Position numbers and translations under genes: made by a program. Shown piece after piece: positions 30,964 through 41,020 of a stretch of 64,000 nucleotides of DNA (position 1 is the stretch's first letter; each line of letters starts with the position of its first letter). The DNA is taken from assembly GCF_000526335.1 (NCBI RefSeq), contig NZ_JAFW01000001.1, positions 186,001-250,000 of the forward strand. Direction: 5' to 3'. Under the pieces are notes generated by a model. That model was not told where the DNA came from and did no database searches. It saw only the letters and a list, made by a program, of their open reading frames with translations. Origin of the DNA: Arthrobacter sp. 31Y (GTDB lineage Bacteria > Actinomycetota > Actinomycetes > Actinomycetales > Micrococcaceae).

Positions 30964-32292
30964 ATGCTTTCCTTCAGCGTTCCCCTCGGCAAGCTGGTCC
31001 GCACACTGTCCCGGCTTCGGGGCGGAGGCTCAGCTTTTCCTGGCTTGGTGGTCGAGAAAATCGATCCCGGCTTCATGCAGCGAACGCTGGCATCGCTCCC
31101 CCTTGGCGTAGCCGTGGTCAGCGGCACCAACGGCAAGACCACCACCACCAAGATGGTGGTGGAACTCCTTGAAAGCCAAGGCCTGAAAGTCTTCACCAAC
31201 CGCAGCGGCAGCAACTTCACCCGCGGTGTCGCCGCCTCCCTCCTGGGCGATGTGGACTGGCGCGGACGGCTCGACGCAGACATTGCCATCCTGGAACTTG
31301 ACGAAGCCCATGCCGTGCACTTCGTCAACAAAGTGGAGCCCCGTTTCAGCCTCCTGTTGAATGTCCTGCGCGACCAATTGGACCGCTTCGGTGAAATCGA
31401 CAAGACCGCCAGGCTGCTGGAACACATCGCCTCCAAGACCACCGGCACCGTTGTCCTCAACCGGGAGGACCCCCGTGTCGCCCGGATCGCCAACGCGCTC
31501 AATACCCTGGACGCCGTCCACCACCCCGAAGTCCGGTACTTCGGCCTCGACGAATCTTTACGCAGCACCTTTCCCAACGATGACGACATGCGCACGGGCA
31601 GTGGCCCGTCCCCGTCCGGCACCTCTGTCGCCGCCGAGACCGGTGACGATGTAGACCTGCCAGCTGCCGACGTCGTGCTCCGCCGGGTAGGTGCCCAGGA
31701 CGCTGATTTTGAGTTCGACGGCGAAACCGTCACCACATCGATGAAATTGCGCGGCGTCTACAACATCTTCAACGCGGCGGCGGCTTTGTCCCTGGCGCGG
31801 TCCGTTCTGGGAACCGGGCCCGTTGATACGCCCAAGCTTGTGAAGGCTTTGGGAGAAGTTGCACCCGCCTTCGGCCGCGGTGAAAGCCTCACAGTGGACG
31901 GACAGCCCCTGGAACTCGTGCTGGTGAAGAACCCCAGCGGCTTCCGGCTCGGACTGAAGTCGTTCCCCGCCGGCGGGTACGCCACCATGATCGCCATCAA
32001 CGACAATTACGCCGACGGCAGGGACATGTCCTGGCTGTGGGACGTTGAGTTCGATTCTTTGCGCGAAGGCGGCGTGGAAGTCCTTACAGGCGTGCGCGCC
32101 TACGACATGGCACTCCGACTTCAATACGACGACGTGCACTTCGGCGTGGTCGAACCGGACATCACGTCGGCACTGCGTGCTTTCATCGACGGCTCGCGAG
32201 GCAAGCCCAAGCGGGTCTTCTGCACCTACACATCCATGCTTGCCATTCGCCGCGAGCTGGCCAAAATCACCATAGTTGAGGTGGTCTCATGA
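30964..32292 (+). CDS. murT: Lipid II isoglutaminyl synthase (glutamine-hydrolysing) subunit MurT
   Basis: Mur-ligase-like subunit that, with GatD, amidates the D-Glu of lipid II to D-isoglutamine. P-loop SGTNGKTTTTK at residues 53-63; middle-domain ELDEAHAVHF and LNVLRDQLDRFGEID; C-terminal domain NDNYADGRDMSWLWDVEFD with the conserved Asp expected to act with GatD. The ATG at 30964 gives MLSFSVPLGK; upstream codons are not family-like. 442 residues. The four-Cys zinc ribbon of firmicute MurT is absent: the protein has a single Cys, and the region holds a Ser/Gly/Asp-rich insert (about residues 205-235). Confidence 0.93.
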   Translation: MLSFSVPLGKLVRTLSRLRGGGSAFPGLVVEKIDPGFMQRTLASLPLGVAVVSGTNGKTTTTKMVVELLESQGLKVFTNRSGSNFTRGVAASLLGDVDWRGRLDADIAILELDEAHAVHFVNKVEPRFSLLLNVLRDQLDRFGEIDKTARLLEHIASKTTGTVVLNREDPRVARIANALNTLDAVHHPEVRYFGLDESLRSTFPNDDDMRTGSGPSPSGTSVAAETGDDVDLPAADVVLRRVGAQDADFEFDGETVTTSMKLRGVYNIFNAAAALSLARSVLGTGPVDTPKLVKALGEVAPAFGRGESLTVDGQPLELVLVKNPSGFRLGLKSFPAGGYATMIAINDNYADGRDMSWLWDVEFDSLREGGVEVLTGVRAYDMALRLQYDDVHFGVVEPDITSALRAFIDGSRGKPKRVFCTYTSMLAIRRELAKITIVEVVS

Positions 32293-33065
32293 CCTCGGAA
32301 GCACAGCCCACACCGGACACCCAAACCCCGCCGGACGCACAGCCCAGCAAGGGAACACTCCGGGTTCTCCAGCTCTACCCGCGCGAAATGAATATCTACG
32401 GCGACTGGGGCAACGCCTTGGTCCTCAAGCAACGGATCAAGTGGCATGGCTACACCCCGGAGTTGCTTGAGTACAACGTGGGTGACGAATTCCCGGATGA
32501 CGTGGACATCATTGTGGGTGGAGGCGGGCAGGACAGCGGCCAGCTGGTCATACAGAACGACCTCCAAGCGCGCGCCGCCACGTTAAAGCAGCTGGCGGAC
32601 GGAGGCACCCCCATGCTGGTGATTTGTGGGCTCTACCAGCTTTTCGGGAAGTTCTTCAAGACCAGCACGGGCCCCGTCATTCCCGGTATCGGCATCCTTG
32701 ACGTCGAAACCCACGGAACCGACGAGCGACTCATCGGCAACGTGACCATGAAGTCCGCCGAGTTTGGCGACATCCTTGGTTACGAGAACCACAGCGGACA
32801 GACAACTCTGGGTCCCGGCGTCGAGCCACTGGGCACTGTGACCAAGGGCGCCGGCAACAACAGCAAAGACGGGCACGAAGGCGCTCGCTACAACAACGTC
32901 GTAGCGAGCTACCTGCACGGTTCTTTGCTGCCGAAGAACCCTGCCATTGCGGATTTCCTGATCCGGACGGCTGCCGAACGCAAGTTCGGTAATTTCGTGC
33001 CGGGAACGCCGGACGACGGCTATGCCAGCCTTGCGCGCGAACACGCCGCGCGCCGGCCGCGCTAG
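32289..33065 (+). CDS. gatD: Lipid II isoglutaminyl synthase glutaminase subunit GatD
   Basis: Class I glutamine amidotransferase domain supplying ammonia to MurT. Nucleophile Cys113 in MLVICGLYQLFG, catalytic His210 in ASYLHGSLLPKNP, and the conserved LYPREMNIYGDWGNALVL and GGGGQDSGQ segments. 258 residues with a 20-residue Pro/Thr-rich N-terminus. ATG overlaps the murT stop by four bases (ATGA), as expected for subunits of a heterodimer. Convergent with the CapA gene three bases away. Confidence 0.95.
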   Translation: MTSEAQPTPDTQTPPDAQPSKGTLRVLQLYPREMNIYGDWGNALVLKQRIKWHGYTPELLEYNVGDEFPDDVDIIVGGGGQDSGQLVIQNDLQARAATLKQLADGGTPMLVICGLYQLFGKFFKTSTGPVIPGIGILDVETHGTDERLIGNVTMKSAEFGDILGYENHSGQTTLGPGVEPLGTVTKGAGNNSKDGHEGARYNNVVASYLHGSLLPKNPAIADFLIRTAAERKFGNFVPGTPDDGYASLAREHAARRPR

Positions 33066-33068
33066 GCG

Positions 33069-34325
33069 CTACTTTTCCTTGGTAATCAGCAGTTCATGCG
33101 CACCTGCAGTTGCGGCGCCCATAGACTCAACCACTGCTTTGGTGCGCTGATGGGTCTCAGCATCGGCCGCAGGGCTGGCGCAGACTCCCTGTGGTGCATC
33201 GCTGGCCACGGAGCACCAGCGATAGGGATCCCGAACAATCACTGACGGAGCCCAGGCGAGGTCCGAAGCAGTCCACACACCGGATGTGTTTTGGCTGAAT
33301 TGCGCCCTCACCAGCAGCCCTTCGTTGTTCAGGACATACCAGGGTGACAATTCGGTGACACCGTTACCGAGCCCATAAACAATCCATGTGCCCTTATAGT
33401 TCTCGATGGGCAACACCGAGTGTGTGTGGTGCCCATAGATCATGGTGAACTGGCCGCTGTCCACCAAAGCGTGCGCAACCTCCTGCTGCTGGATGTTGGC
33501 CTCACTGGCATATTCGTCGCCGGCGTGCATAACGCCCAGGACGATGTCAGCCCCAAGCGCCTTAGCCTGTTTTGCTTTCGCGATCATGGCGGCTGGATCC
33601 AGCTCGTCGACCAGCCAAGGGTATTCCGGAATCTGACCATTATGGCCATACGTTCCAATGATGACCGCCACCTTGGCAGCGTCCGTCTGGAGCATGAGTA
33701 TCTCCTTGGATGCCGCCTCCGTCCGGTAGGAACCCGTGTGCTTCAGGCCCGCCGCGTCCAAGGCATCCAGTGTCCTCAGCAAACCGTCGGTCCCACGGTC
33801 AATGGTGTGGTTGCTGGCCGTCGTACAGGCCTCGTAACCGACGTCCTTGGAGGCTGTGATGATTTGCGGCGGCACGTTGAACGACGGGTAGGCGGAGAAC
33901 GGCCCTTCCGGAGTAGCAACCGGTGTTTCCTGATGGCAGATGGCGAGGTCGCTGTTGCGGATGTATCGGCGCTGCCCCTCGAGGAGCGGCACGAAGGTGT
34001 AGCCGGGCTGACCCGCCGCCGCAGCGTCAGCCCTGGCTTGTTGCCAGAGCTGGGTATGAACCAACATATCGCCTGTCACCGTGATGGAGGTGCAGCGTAG
34101 CTCCGGACAAGCGGGCCCCGTGCCTGGAGTTGGGTTCGGTGCGGGGGTGCGCGTTGGGCTGGGCGTCTCGGCCGTAGGCGCAGACGTAGCGCTGCTGCGG
34201 TTCGCGTCGTCGTTTTCCGCGATCACACCGCAGGAACCCAACGACACTGCCAAAGCCATCCCGCTCAGCACGAGTGCCGCCCTGTGAGTACGGAACCGTC
34301 CCACGGAGAATGTGATTTTGCCCAT
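33069..34325 (-). CDS. CapA-family metallophosphatase-like lipoprotein
   Basis: Bacterial CapA/PgsA-type (PGA_cap) protein, a calcineurin-like fold; family members act in capsule synthesis but many have unknown roles. Seen: SITVTGDMLVHTQLW start of the domain, ASNHTIDRGTDGLLRTLDAL, and a stretch ending MIYGHHTHSVLPIE. The N-terminus has a hydrophobic segment ending SLGSCG, a plausible lipobox, then a Thr/Pro linker. Of the possible starts I take the ATG at 34325, with AGGA eight bases upstream; ATG 34334 and GTG 34382 are open too. No capsule genes lie nearby. Confidence 0.85.
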   Translation of the reverse strand: MGKITFSVGRFRTHRAALVLSGMALAVSLGSCGVIAENDDANRSSATSAPTAETPSPTRTPAPNPTPGTGPACPELRCTSITVTGDMLVHTQLWQQARADAAAAGQPGYTFVPLLEGQRRYIRNSDLAICHQETPVATPEGPFSAYPSFNVPPQIITASKDVGYEACTTASNHTIDRGTDGLLRTLDALDAAGLKHTGSYRTEAASKEILMLQTDAAKVAVIIGTYGHNGQIPEYPWLVDELDPAAMIAKAKQAKALGADIVLGVMHAGDEYASEANIQQQEVAHALVDSGQFTMIYGHHTHSVLPIENYKGTWIVYGLGNGVTELSPWYVLNNEGLLVRAQFSQNTSGVWTASDLAWAPSVIVRDPYRWCSVASDAPQGVCASPAADAETHQRTKAVVESMGAATAGAHELLITKEK

Positions 34326-34407
34326 GACTTTCATCCTATGGCGGAAGCCCTTCGGAACCGGGCGTGCCGCCCTTGAGGACACGATTCTTACGTGAAAGAG
34401 TCACTTC

Positions 34408-36417
34408 ATGACCAATCCACTCTTGAGCCCCAGCCTTTTGCCCTACGGGCTTCCGCCCTTCACCGGCATTTCAACGGAGCACTACGCTGAGGCCATAGAA
34501 GCAGGCTTGACCACGCATCTGAGTCAAATTGCCACGATCTCGGACAACCCGGAGCCCGCGACGCTGGAGAACACTGCAGTGGCCATGGAGCGGTCGGGAC
34601 TACTCCTCAACAGGGCTGCGGCAGCGTTCTTCACTCTGGTTTCCGCTGATGCTTCGGACGCCATCAAAGCGCTGGAAATTGAGATTTCACCCAAGCTCTC
34701 AGCGCATCAGGACGCTGTATATATGAACCGCGCGCTCTACGAGCGGTTCGCAGCGATCGATGTCGCTACCCTCGACCCCGAGTCCGGTCGCTTGGTGCAG
34801 GAGTATCTCAAAGAGTTCCGGCAGTCAGGCATCCAGCTCGATGATGCCGGGCAGACAAGGCTGCGCGAAGTAAACGCGGAGCTCTCACGTTTGGGCACGG
34901 AATTTGGCCAACGCGTCAAGGAGGCCATGAAGTCCGCTGCCCTGCTTCTTGACGACGCCGCGGATCTGGCAGGGCTGCCGGCTGAAGCCATCACCGGGGC
35001 CGCGGAAGCAGCAAAGTCTGCCGGGCATGAAGGCAAGTACTTACTAACCTTGATCCAGCCCAGCAACCAACCCGCCCTGGCGTTCTTGGAGCACCGGACC
35101 ATCCGCCGTCGCCTTTACGAGGCGTCCTTGGCACGCGGCACTGATGGCGCCTTGGACGTCCGCGACCTGGTGAAGGCTACTGCCCGGTTACGAGCTGAGA
35201 AGGCAGCTCTCCTGGGTTTTGCCAATTTCGCTGAGCTGGTGGTTGACCAGCAAACAGCACCCGGATTCAGCGAGGTGCAAGCGATGCTGGGTCGACTGGC
35301 CCCCTCTGCCGTGCGGAATGCCCAATCGGAGGCAGATGCTTTGGCGGAAGCCGCCGGCCACGAACTTGAGCCGTGGGACTGGGCGTACTACTCTGCCCGG
35401 GTTCGCAAGGAGAAATTCCAGGTGGATGAGCAGGCAATCCGCCCCTATTTCAGCCTTGAAAATGTACTCAACCATGGTGTCTTCCATGCGGCAACGCAGC
35501 TTTACGGGGTGACTTTCCATGAGCGCGAGGACCTTGAAGGCTACCACCCGGACGTCCGGGTCTGGGAAGTACGGAATGAAGACGGCAGCGGACTCGGCCT
35601 TTTCCTGGGCGATTACTACACCCGGGAGTCGAAGCGCGGTGGCGCCTGGATGAATTCCCTCATGGAGCAGTCCAGCCTGCTGGGAACCCGGTCCGTAGTG
35701 ATCAATAACCTCAACATCACCAAACCGGCTCCCGGTGAGCCAACACTGTTGTCGTTGGACGAGGTTCGCACTGTTTTCCATGAGTTCGGCCATGCCCTGC
35801 ACGGCCTGTTTTCCCATGTCACCTACCCGCGGTTCTCCGGAACGTCCGTGCCGCGGGACTTTGTGGAATACCCGTCCCAGGTCAACGAGATGTGGATCAT
35901 GTGGCCAGAGGTATTGGCCAACTACGCGCGCCACTACTCCACCGGGGAAGTCCTCCCCCAGGACACCGTGGACAAACTCAACGAGTCCTTGCTGTGGGGA
36001 GAAGGATTCGCAACCACGGAATATCTGGGGGCTGCGCTCCTTGACCTCGCATGGCACGTGATTTCCGAGTCGGAGGTGCCGGACGACGTTCTCTCCTTCG
36101 AAGCCAAAGCCCTTGCGGACGCAGCCATCGCCCACCCCCTGATCCCACCGAGGTACCGGACGGGCTACTTCCAGCACATCTTCGCCGGCGCAGGCTACGC
36201 GGCGGGATACTACTCCTATATCTGGAGCGAGGTGCTTGACGCCGACACCGTGGACTGGTTCACGGAAAACGGTGGCCTGACACGCTCCAACGGAGACCGG
36301 TTCAGGTCTGAGCTTCTCTCACGGGGTAACAGCCGCGATCCACTGGAATCCTTCCACGCCTTCCGAGGCCGGGACGCAGAGTTGGAACCCCTCCTTAAGC
36401 GGCGGGGGCTGGACTAG
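34408..36417 (+). CDS. M3-family zinc metallopeptidase (oligopeptidase / dipeptidyl carboxypeptidase type)
   Basis: Cytosolic thimet-oligopeptidase-like peptidase degrading short peptides. The HExxH motif is in VFHEFGHALHG (His458, Glu459, His462) and the third ligand region is in FVEYPSQVNEMW. 669 residues, full length for Dcp/OpdA-type enzymes. ATG start has GAAAGAG nearby upstream. Ends convergent with pdxS across a hairpin. Exact substrate preference (endo- or carboxypeptidase) cannot be read from sequence alone. Confidence 0.93.
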   Translation: MTNPLLSPSLLPYGLPPFTGISTEHYAEAIEAGLTTHLSQIATISDNPEPATLENTAVAMERSGLLLNRAAAAFFTLVSADASDAIKALEIEISPKLSAHQDAVYMNRALYERFAAIDVATLDPESGRLVQEYLKEFRQSGIQLDDAGQTRLREVNAELSRLGTEFGQRVKEAMKSAALLLDDAADLAGLPAEAITGAAEAAKSAGHEGKYLLTLIQPSNQPALAFLEHRTIRRRLYEASLARGTDGALDVRDLVKATARLRAEKAALLGFANFAELVVDQQTAPGFSEVQAMLGRLAPSAVRNAQSEADALAEAAGHELEPWDWAYYSARVRKEKFQVDEQAIRPYFSLENVLNHGVFHAATQLYGVTFHEREDLEGYHPDVRVWEVRNEDGSGLGLFLGDYYTRESKRGGAWMNSLMEQSSLLGTRSVVINNLNITKPAPGEPTLLSLDEVRTVFHEFGHALHGLFSHVTYPRFSGTSVPRDFVEYPSQVNEMWIMWPEVLANYARHYSTGEVLPQDTVDKLNESLLWGEGFATTEYLGAALLDLAWHVISESEVPDDVLSFEAKALADAAIAHPLIPPRYRTGYFQHIFAGAGYAAGYYSYIWSEVLDADTVDWFTENGGLTRSNGDRFRSELLSRGNSRDPLESFHAFRGRDAELEPLLKRRGLD

Positions 36418-36420
36418 AAC

Positions 36421-36463
36421 GACGCCGGGCCGGCCACTTGGAAAGGTGACCGGCCCGACGTCG
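36421..36463. terminator. Shared hairpin between the M3 peptidase gene and pdxS
   Basis: GACGCCGGGCCGG (from 36421) pairs imperfectly with CCGGCCCGACGTC (to 36463), extended by GCCAC/GTGAC-type pairs around the TTGGAAAG loop. It sits three bases after the peptidase stop and 15 bases from the pdxS stop, so it can serve both convergent transcripts. Confidence 0.75.
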
Positions 36464-36477
36464 CACTGCTTTGCTTG

Positions 36478-37404
36478 TTACCAGCCGCGCTCTGCGAGGC
36501 GGTGGGGCTGCGGGATGTCGTCCACGTTGATGCCGACCATTGCTTCGCCGAGGCCACGGGAGACCTTGGCAATAACATCAGGATCGTCGTGGAACGTGGT
36601 GGCCTTCACGACGGCGGCGGCCCGCTCAGCCGGGTTGCCGGACTTGAAGATACCCGAACCGACGAACACGCCGTCAGCGCCGAGCTGCATCATCATCGCA
36701 GCATCAGCCGGGGTAGCGATGCCACCGGCGGTGAACAACACCACGGGAAGCTTGCCGGTCGCGGCAACTTCCTTGACCAGCTCGTACGGGGCCTGCAACT
36801 CTTTGGCCGCAACATACAGCTCATCCTCGGGAAGGGCTGCGAGCTTGGCGATCTCGGAGCGGATCTTGCGCATGTGCCCGGTGGCGTTGGAAACATCACC
36901 GGTACCGGCTTCGCCCTTGGAACGGATCATCGCCGCACCCTCGTTGATGCGGCGCAGGGCTTCACCGAGGTTGGTGGCACCACAGACGAACGGGACAGTG
37001 AAGTTCCACTTGTCGATGTGGTTGATGTAATCGGCCGGGGTCAAGACCTCGGACTCGTCAATGTAGTCAACACCGAGGGACTGCAGCACCTGGGCTTCGA
37101 CGAAGTGGCCGATGCGGGCCTTGGCCATGACCGGGATGGACACGGCAGCGATGATCGCATCGATCATGTCCGGATCGGACATGCGGGACACGCCACCCTG
37201 GGCGCGGATATCGGCAGGCACACGCTCGAGCGCCATGACAGCGACAGCACCGGCATCCTCAGCGATGCGGGCCTGCTCGACGTTAACGACGTCCATGATG
37301 ACGCCGCCCTTGAGCATCTCCGCCATGCCCCGCTTAACACGGCTGCTGCCCGTGACGCTGTTCGCGGACGAACCGGCTTCGTTGCTTACATCTGGTGTAG
37401 ACAC
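36478..37404 (-). CDS. pdxS: Pyridoxal 5'-phosphate synthase lyase subunit PdxS
   Basis: TIM-barrel synthase that makes PLP from ribose-5-phosphate, glyceraldehyde-3-phosphate and ammonia delivered by PdxT. The sequence [38 protein letters not shown] and [13 protein letters not shown] is diagnostic. The GTG at 37404 follows AGGGG by five bases and gives 308 residues; the frame stays open 25 codons upstream but those are unlike the family. The 254 bases between pgsA and pdxS hold no gene that I can see. Confidence 0.96.
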   Translation of the reverse strand: MSTPDVSNEAGSSANSVTGSSRVKRGMAEMLKGGVIMDVVNVEQARIAEDAGAVAVMALERVPADIRAQGGVSRMSDPDMIDAIIAAVSIPVMAKARIGHFVEAQVLQSLGVDYIDESEVLTPADYINHIDKWNFTVPFVCGATNLGEALRRINEGAAMIRSKGEAGTGDVSNATGHMRKIRSEIAKLAALPEDELYVAAKELQAPYELVKEVAATGKLPVVLFTAGGIATPADAAMMMQLGADGVFVGSGIFKSGNPAERAAAVVKATTFHDDPDVIAKVSRGLGEAMVGINVDDIPQPHRLAERGW

Positions 37405-37658
37405 AAAAACCCCTATGGGTAGATAAACGACCTTCATGCCGGAGGCGCGCGCAGCCACACGACCGCAATCAGCGCACACCGGGTTTCAGGTCAAGGTGAC
37501 CAAGTACTAGTAATAGTAGTCGCACCTTGCGTGCCGACAGTACATTCGTTACTGCCGTGAGGGGCAACAAAACGGCCTGTGGTAGGTCAGGTGCACAACT
37601 GCGGCGGTGCGACTTTGGTCGGTTGCCAGTTCCCCCGGATAGCGATATTTCCTAGGCG

Positions 37659-38288
37659 TTAAGCCGCGGGTGTCCCGTCAGCTTCGGCCATGGCCTGCCG
37701 CCTTACGGCAGACATCCGCTGGACGATGGTGATGACACTCGCCAGCGCAAGCAGGATGAGGGTTACGAACAACGCCACCGGCGGGAGGCCCAAACCCGTG
37801 AGCCCGGTGATGAGCAGCACGGATGCCAGGCGTTCTGCCCGTTCAGCTATTCCTACGCTCGCTTGATAGCCCAAGGACTCCGCCTTGGCCCGGGCGTAGG
37901 AAACAACCATTCCAAGAACCAGACAGATGACGGCGGCAGCAGCAATCCCAGGATCTTCACCTCCGGTGAAAAACCAGATGGTGAGGCCCGCAAAGATTGC
38001 ACCATCAGCGAGTCTGTCCAGAGTGGAATCCAGGAAGTTGCCCCAGCCGCCGCTGCGGCCCTGCAACCTCGCCATGATTCCGTCCACCACGTCGGAGAAT
38101 GCGAAGAACGCGATCACCACCGAGCCCCACCACAAGAAGCCCAACGGGTAGAGGACGAGTCCGCCCAATATCACCCCCGCGGTTCCTGCGATTGTCACGG
38201 CGTCCGGAGACACACCGATCCTCAGGAGCCAACGCGCTAAAGGGGTAAAAAGTGAGGTGAAGAAGCCGCGCGCATGCCTATTGAGCAT
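37659..38288 (-). CDS. pgsA: Phosphatidylinositol-phosphate synthase-like CDP-alcohol phosphatidyltransferase
   Basis: Membrane enzyme joining CDP-diacylglycerol to an alcohol; in this operon position in mycobacteria it makes phosphatidylinositol phosphate. The family motif D-x2-D-G-x2-A-R-x(n)-G-x3-D-x3-D is seen in DVVDGIMARLQ followed by GNFLDSTLDRLADG. Several membrane helices follow. The ATG at 38288 (MLNRHARGFFTSLF) overlaps the HIT gene by 11 bases; the longer frame is not family-like. 209 residues. A phosphatidylglycerophosphate synthase activity is the alternative. The acyltransferase and pimA that follow in mycobacteria are not here. Confidence 0.88.
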   Translation of the reverse strand: MLNRHARGFFTSLFTPLARWLLRIGVSPDAVTIAGTAGVILGGLVLYPLGFLWWGSVVIAFFAFSDVVDGIMARLQGRSGGWGNFLDSTLDRLADGAIFAGLTIWFFTGGEDPGIAAAAVICLVLGMVVSYARAKAESLGYQASVGIAERAERLASVLLITGLTGLGLPPVALFVTLILLALASVITIVQRMSAVRRQAMAEADGTPAA

Positions 38289-38871
38289 TCGACTCCCCCG
38301 GCCAGGCTTCGGCCACCAGTTTGCGGACCTCATCGAGCGTCTGCGTGATGGCCTTGGTCTGGGCGATGATGGGGAAAAAGTTACCGTCCCCACCCCAGCG
38401 CGGAACAACGTGCTGATGGAGATGCGCGGCGATTCCCGCGCCGCCGGTCACACCTTGGTTCATTCCAAGGTTGAAGCCGCTGGGGTTCGATACCTTCCGC
38501 AACACCCGCATTGCTGTTTGCGTGAGTTCTGCAAACTCCGCTGTCTCCTCCACGGTGATGTCCGTGTAGTCGGGCACGTGGCGGTAAGGGCAGATCAATA
38601 GATGCCCTGGGTTGTACGGGAACAGGTTGAGGACCACATAGCAGGTCCGCCCCCGGTAGACGATGAGGGATTCCTCGTCAGTTCGTGTTGGCCCTACACA
38701 GAACGGGCAGTCATCCTTGTTCTTGAATTGGTCCTGCCCGCCCTTGATGTAGGCCATGCGGTGCGGAGTCCACAGGCGCTGAAAAGCGTCCGGAACGCCC
38801 GCGAGTCCGAAGTCATCGGTTACGTCAGCGTCGCCGGGAATGCCGGTTGCCGCGCCTGTGTTCTCCTGCAC
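38278..38871 (-). CDS. HIT-domain hydrolase/phosphorylase (Rv2613c type)
   Basis: Histidine-triad nucleotide-binding protein. The triad is H150, H152, H154 in AHLHQHVVPRW; C55/C58 in DCPFC form half of a likely zinc site. The M. tuberculosis homologue in the same thrS-pgsA context is reported as an Ap4A phosphorylase, so a role in diadenosine polyphosphate turnover next to a synthetase is plausible. 197 residues, GTG start 20 bases after the thrS stop. Operon thrS - HIT - pgsA. Confidence 0.9.
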   Translation of the reverse strand: MQENTGAATGIPGDADVTDDFGLAGVPDAFQRLWTPHRMAYIKGGQDQFKNKDDCPFCVGPTRTDEESLIVYRGRTCYVVLNLFPYNPGHLLICPYRHVPDYTDITVEETAEFAELTQTAMRVLRKVSNPSGFNLGMNQGVTGGAGIAAHLHQHVVPRWGGDGNFFPIIAQTKAITQTLDEVRKLVAEAWPGESNAQ

Positions 38872-38890
38872 CGTCTATGTGTCCGTTCCG

Positions 38891-40900
38891 TCAGCTCTCG
38901 CGGTTCTTGACGGCATCGACGATCCTGCGGACCGCCTCTGCCACGGGCACGCCGTTGTCCTGGCTGCCATCCCGGAAGCGGAACGACACGGCACCGGCCT
39001 CGGCGTCCTCACCTCCGGCTATCAGGACGAAAGGAATCTTGTCCTTGCTGGCCGTACGGATCTTTTTGGGGAAGCGATCCGACGAGACATCAACCTCGGC
39101 TCGGATTCCAGCGGCCTTCAGCTGGTCCACGACGTCGAACATGTAGTCGTTGAATGTCTCGGCCACTGGAATGCCAACAACCTGGACGGGCGAAAGCCAT
39201 GCCGGGAAGGCGCCCGCGTAGTGCTCGGTGAGAACACCCATGAAGCGTTCCACGGAACCGAAGAGTGCGCGGTGGATCATGACGGGCCGCTGGCGGGTGC
39301 CGTCTGCAGCCTGGTACTCCAGTTCGAAGCGTTCGGGCAGGTTGAAGTCCAGCTGGATGGTGGACATCTGCCAGGTCCGCCCCAGTGCGTCCTTCGCCTG
39401 AACAGAGATCTTGGGGCCGTAGAAAGCTGCTCCACCCGGATCCGGAACCAGTTCCAGGCCCGAGGCTGCCGCAACCTCGGAAAGTGTGCGCGTGGCCTCT
39501 TCCCATGCGGCGTCGTCGCCTACAAACTTTTCTTCGTTCTTTGTGGAGAGTTCCAGGTAGAAGTCATCCAGGCCGTAGTCCTTGAGGAGGCCCAGGACGA
39601 AGTTCAACGTGGTGGTGAGTTCGTCCTTCATCTGCTCACGCGTGCAGTAGATGTGGGCGTCGTCCTGTGTCATGCCACGGACGCGGGTCAGGCCATGAAC
39701 AACACCGGACTTCTCGTAGCGGTACACCGAGCCAAATTCGAAGAGGCGCAGCGGCAGTTCACGGTAGGAACGGCCACGTGAGCGGAAGATGAGGTTGTGC
39801 ATTGGGCAGTTCATCGGCTTCAGGTAGTAGTCCTGTGCCGGCTTGCGAACCGTGCCGTCTTCGTTGAACTCGGCGTCCACCTGCATCGCCGGGAACATGC
39901 CGTCCTTGTACCAGTCAAGGTGTCCGGAAACCTCGTAGAGGTGTCCCTTGGTGATGTGGGGCGTGTAGACGAACTCGTAACCGGCGTCCACGTGGCGCTG
40001 GCGGGAGTAGTCCTCCATCGCCTTGCGGATGATGCCGCCCTTGGGATGGAACACGGGCAAGCCGGAGCCGAGCTCGTCCGGGAAGGAGAACAGGTCCAGC
40101 TCGACGCCAAGTTTGCGGTGGTCGCGACGCTCGGCCTCAGCGATGCGTTCCTGGTAGGCCTTGAGAGCTTCCTTGGTGGGCCAGGCTGTACCGTAAATGC
40201 GCTGTAGCTGCTGGTTGTTCTGGTTACCCAACCAGTACGCGGCTGAAGAGCGGGTCAACGCGAAAGCGTTGGAAATGATCTTGGTGTTGGGCAAGTGCGG
40301 GCCACGGCAGAGATCGCACCACACACTCTCGCCGCTTTTCCTGTCCACGTTGTCGTAGATGGTGATGTCGCCAGCGCCGACCTCAACGTTGACGCCCTCC
40401 GCGGCGTCGCTTGCATCGTTCTTCTTGCCCAGCAGTTCCAGCTTGTAAGGCTCGTTGGCCATGGCTTCGCGGGCTTCTTCTTCGGTGACCACGCGGCGAA
40501 CGAACTTCTGGTTCTGATTGATGATCTTTTGCATCATCTTTTCCAGCTGGCGCAGGTCTTCCGGGGTGAAGGGCTCAGCGACATCAAAGTCGAAGTAGAA
40601 GCCGTCCGTGATGTAAGGGCCGATGCCGAGCTTGGCATCGGGGCGCAGCTGCTGCACGGCCTGAGCCATGACGTGGGCGGTGGAGTGGCGGAGTACGTTG
40701 AGGCCATCAGGAGATTCGATGGTGACGCCTTCGATTTCAGCGTCGGCCGGCAAGACCTGGTCAAGGTCCTTCAGCACACCATTGACACGGGCTACAACGA
40801 CGTCGCGGCGCTCGAAGAAGAGTTCCGCGCCGGTAGTCCCTTCCGTCACCTTGGTCTCTTCGCCATCGACGATGAGGGTGATCTGTTGGGCATCTGACAC
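38891..40900 (-). CDS. thrS: Threonine--tRNA ligase
   Basis: Class II synthetase. N-terminal TGS domain (residues 1-65), N2 editing domain with [14 protein letters not shown], catalytic core with the zinc-binding Cys in [13 protein letters not shown], motif 2 [24 protein letters not shown], and the C-terminal anticodon domain. 669 residues. GTG start preceded by GGAGA. Heads the thrS-HIT-pgsA operon. Confidence 0.97.
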   Translation of the reverse strand: MSDAQQITLIVDGEETKVTEGTTGAELFFERRDVVVARVNGVLKDLDQVLPADAEIEGVTIESPDGLNVLRHSTAHVMAQAVQQLRPDAKLGIGPYITDGFYFDFDVAEPFTPEDLRQLEKMMQKIINQNQKFVRRVVTEEEAREAMANEPYKLELLGKKNDASDAAEGVNVEVGAGDITIYDNVDRKSGESVWCDLCRGPHLPNTKIISNAFALTRSSAAYWLGNQNNQQLQRIYGTAWPTKEALKAYQERIAEAERRDHRKLGVELDLFSFPDELGSGLPVFHPKGGIIRKAMEDYSRQRHVDAGYEFVYTPHITKGHLYEVSGHLDWYKDGMFPAMQVDAEFNEDGTVRKPAQDYYLKPMNCPMHNLIFRSRGRSYRELPLRLFEFGSVYRYEKSGVVHGLTRVRGMTQDDAHIYCTREQMKDELTTTLNFVLGLLKDYGLDDFYLELSTKNEEKFVGDDAAWEEATRTLSEVAAASGLELVPDPGGAAFYGPKISVQAKDALGRTWQMSTIQLDFNLPERFELEYQAADGTRQRPVMIHRALFGSVERFMGVLTEHYAGAFPAWLSPVQVVGIPVAETFNDYMFDVVDQLKAAGIRAEVDVSSDRFPKKIRTASKDKIPFVLIAGGEDAEAGAVSFRFRDGSQDNGVPVAEAVRRIVDAVKNRES

Positions 40901-41020
40901 GGGTGTCTCCTATTCATAGTTAAAGGCTTCATAGCTTGTGGCGTACGGGGACCACAGCCAGCCACCGTCAATCGTATCTGCTTCAGCGAAGGCGGCCAAA
41001 GCAGCGCGCCGACGCTGGAT

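Noticed and set aside
33069..34325. A poly-gamma-glutamate capsule locus
   Set aside because: The CapA-like gene stands alone without capB or capC homologues.
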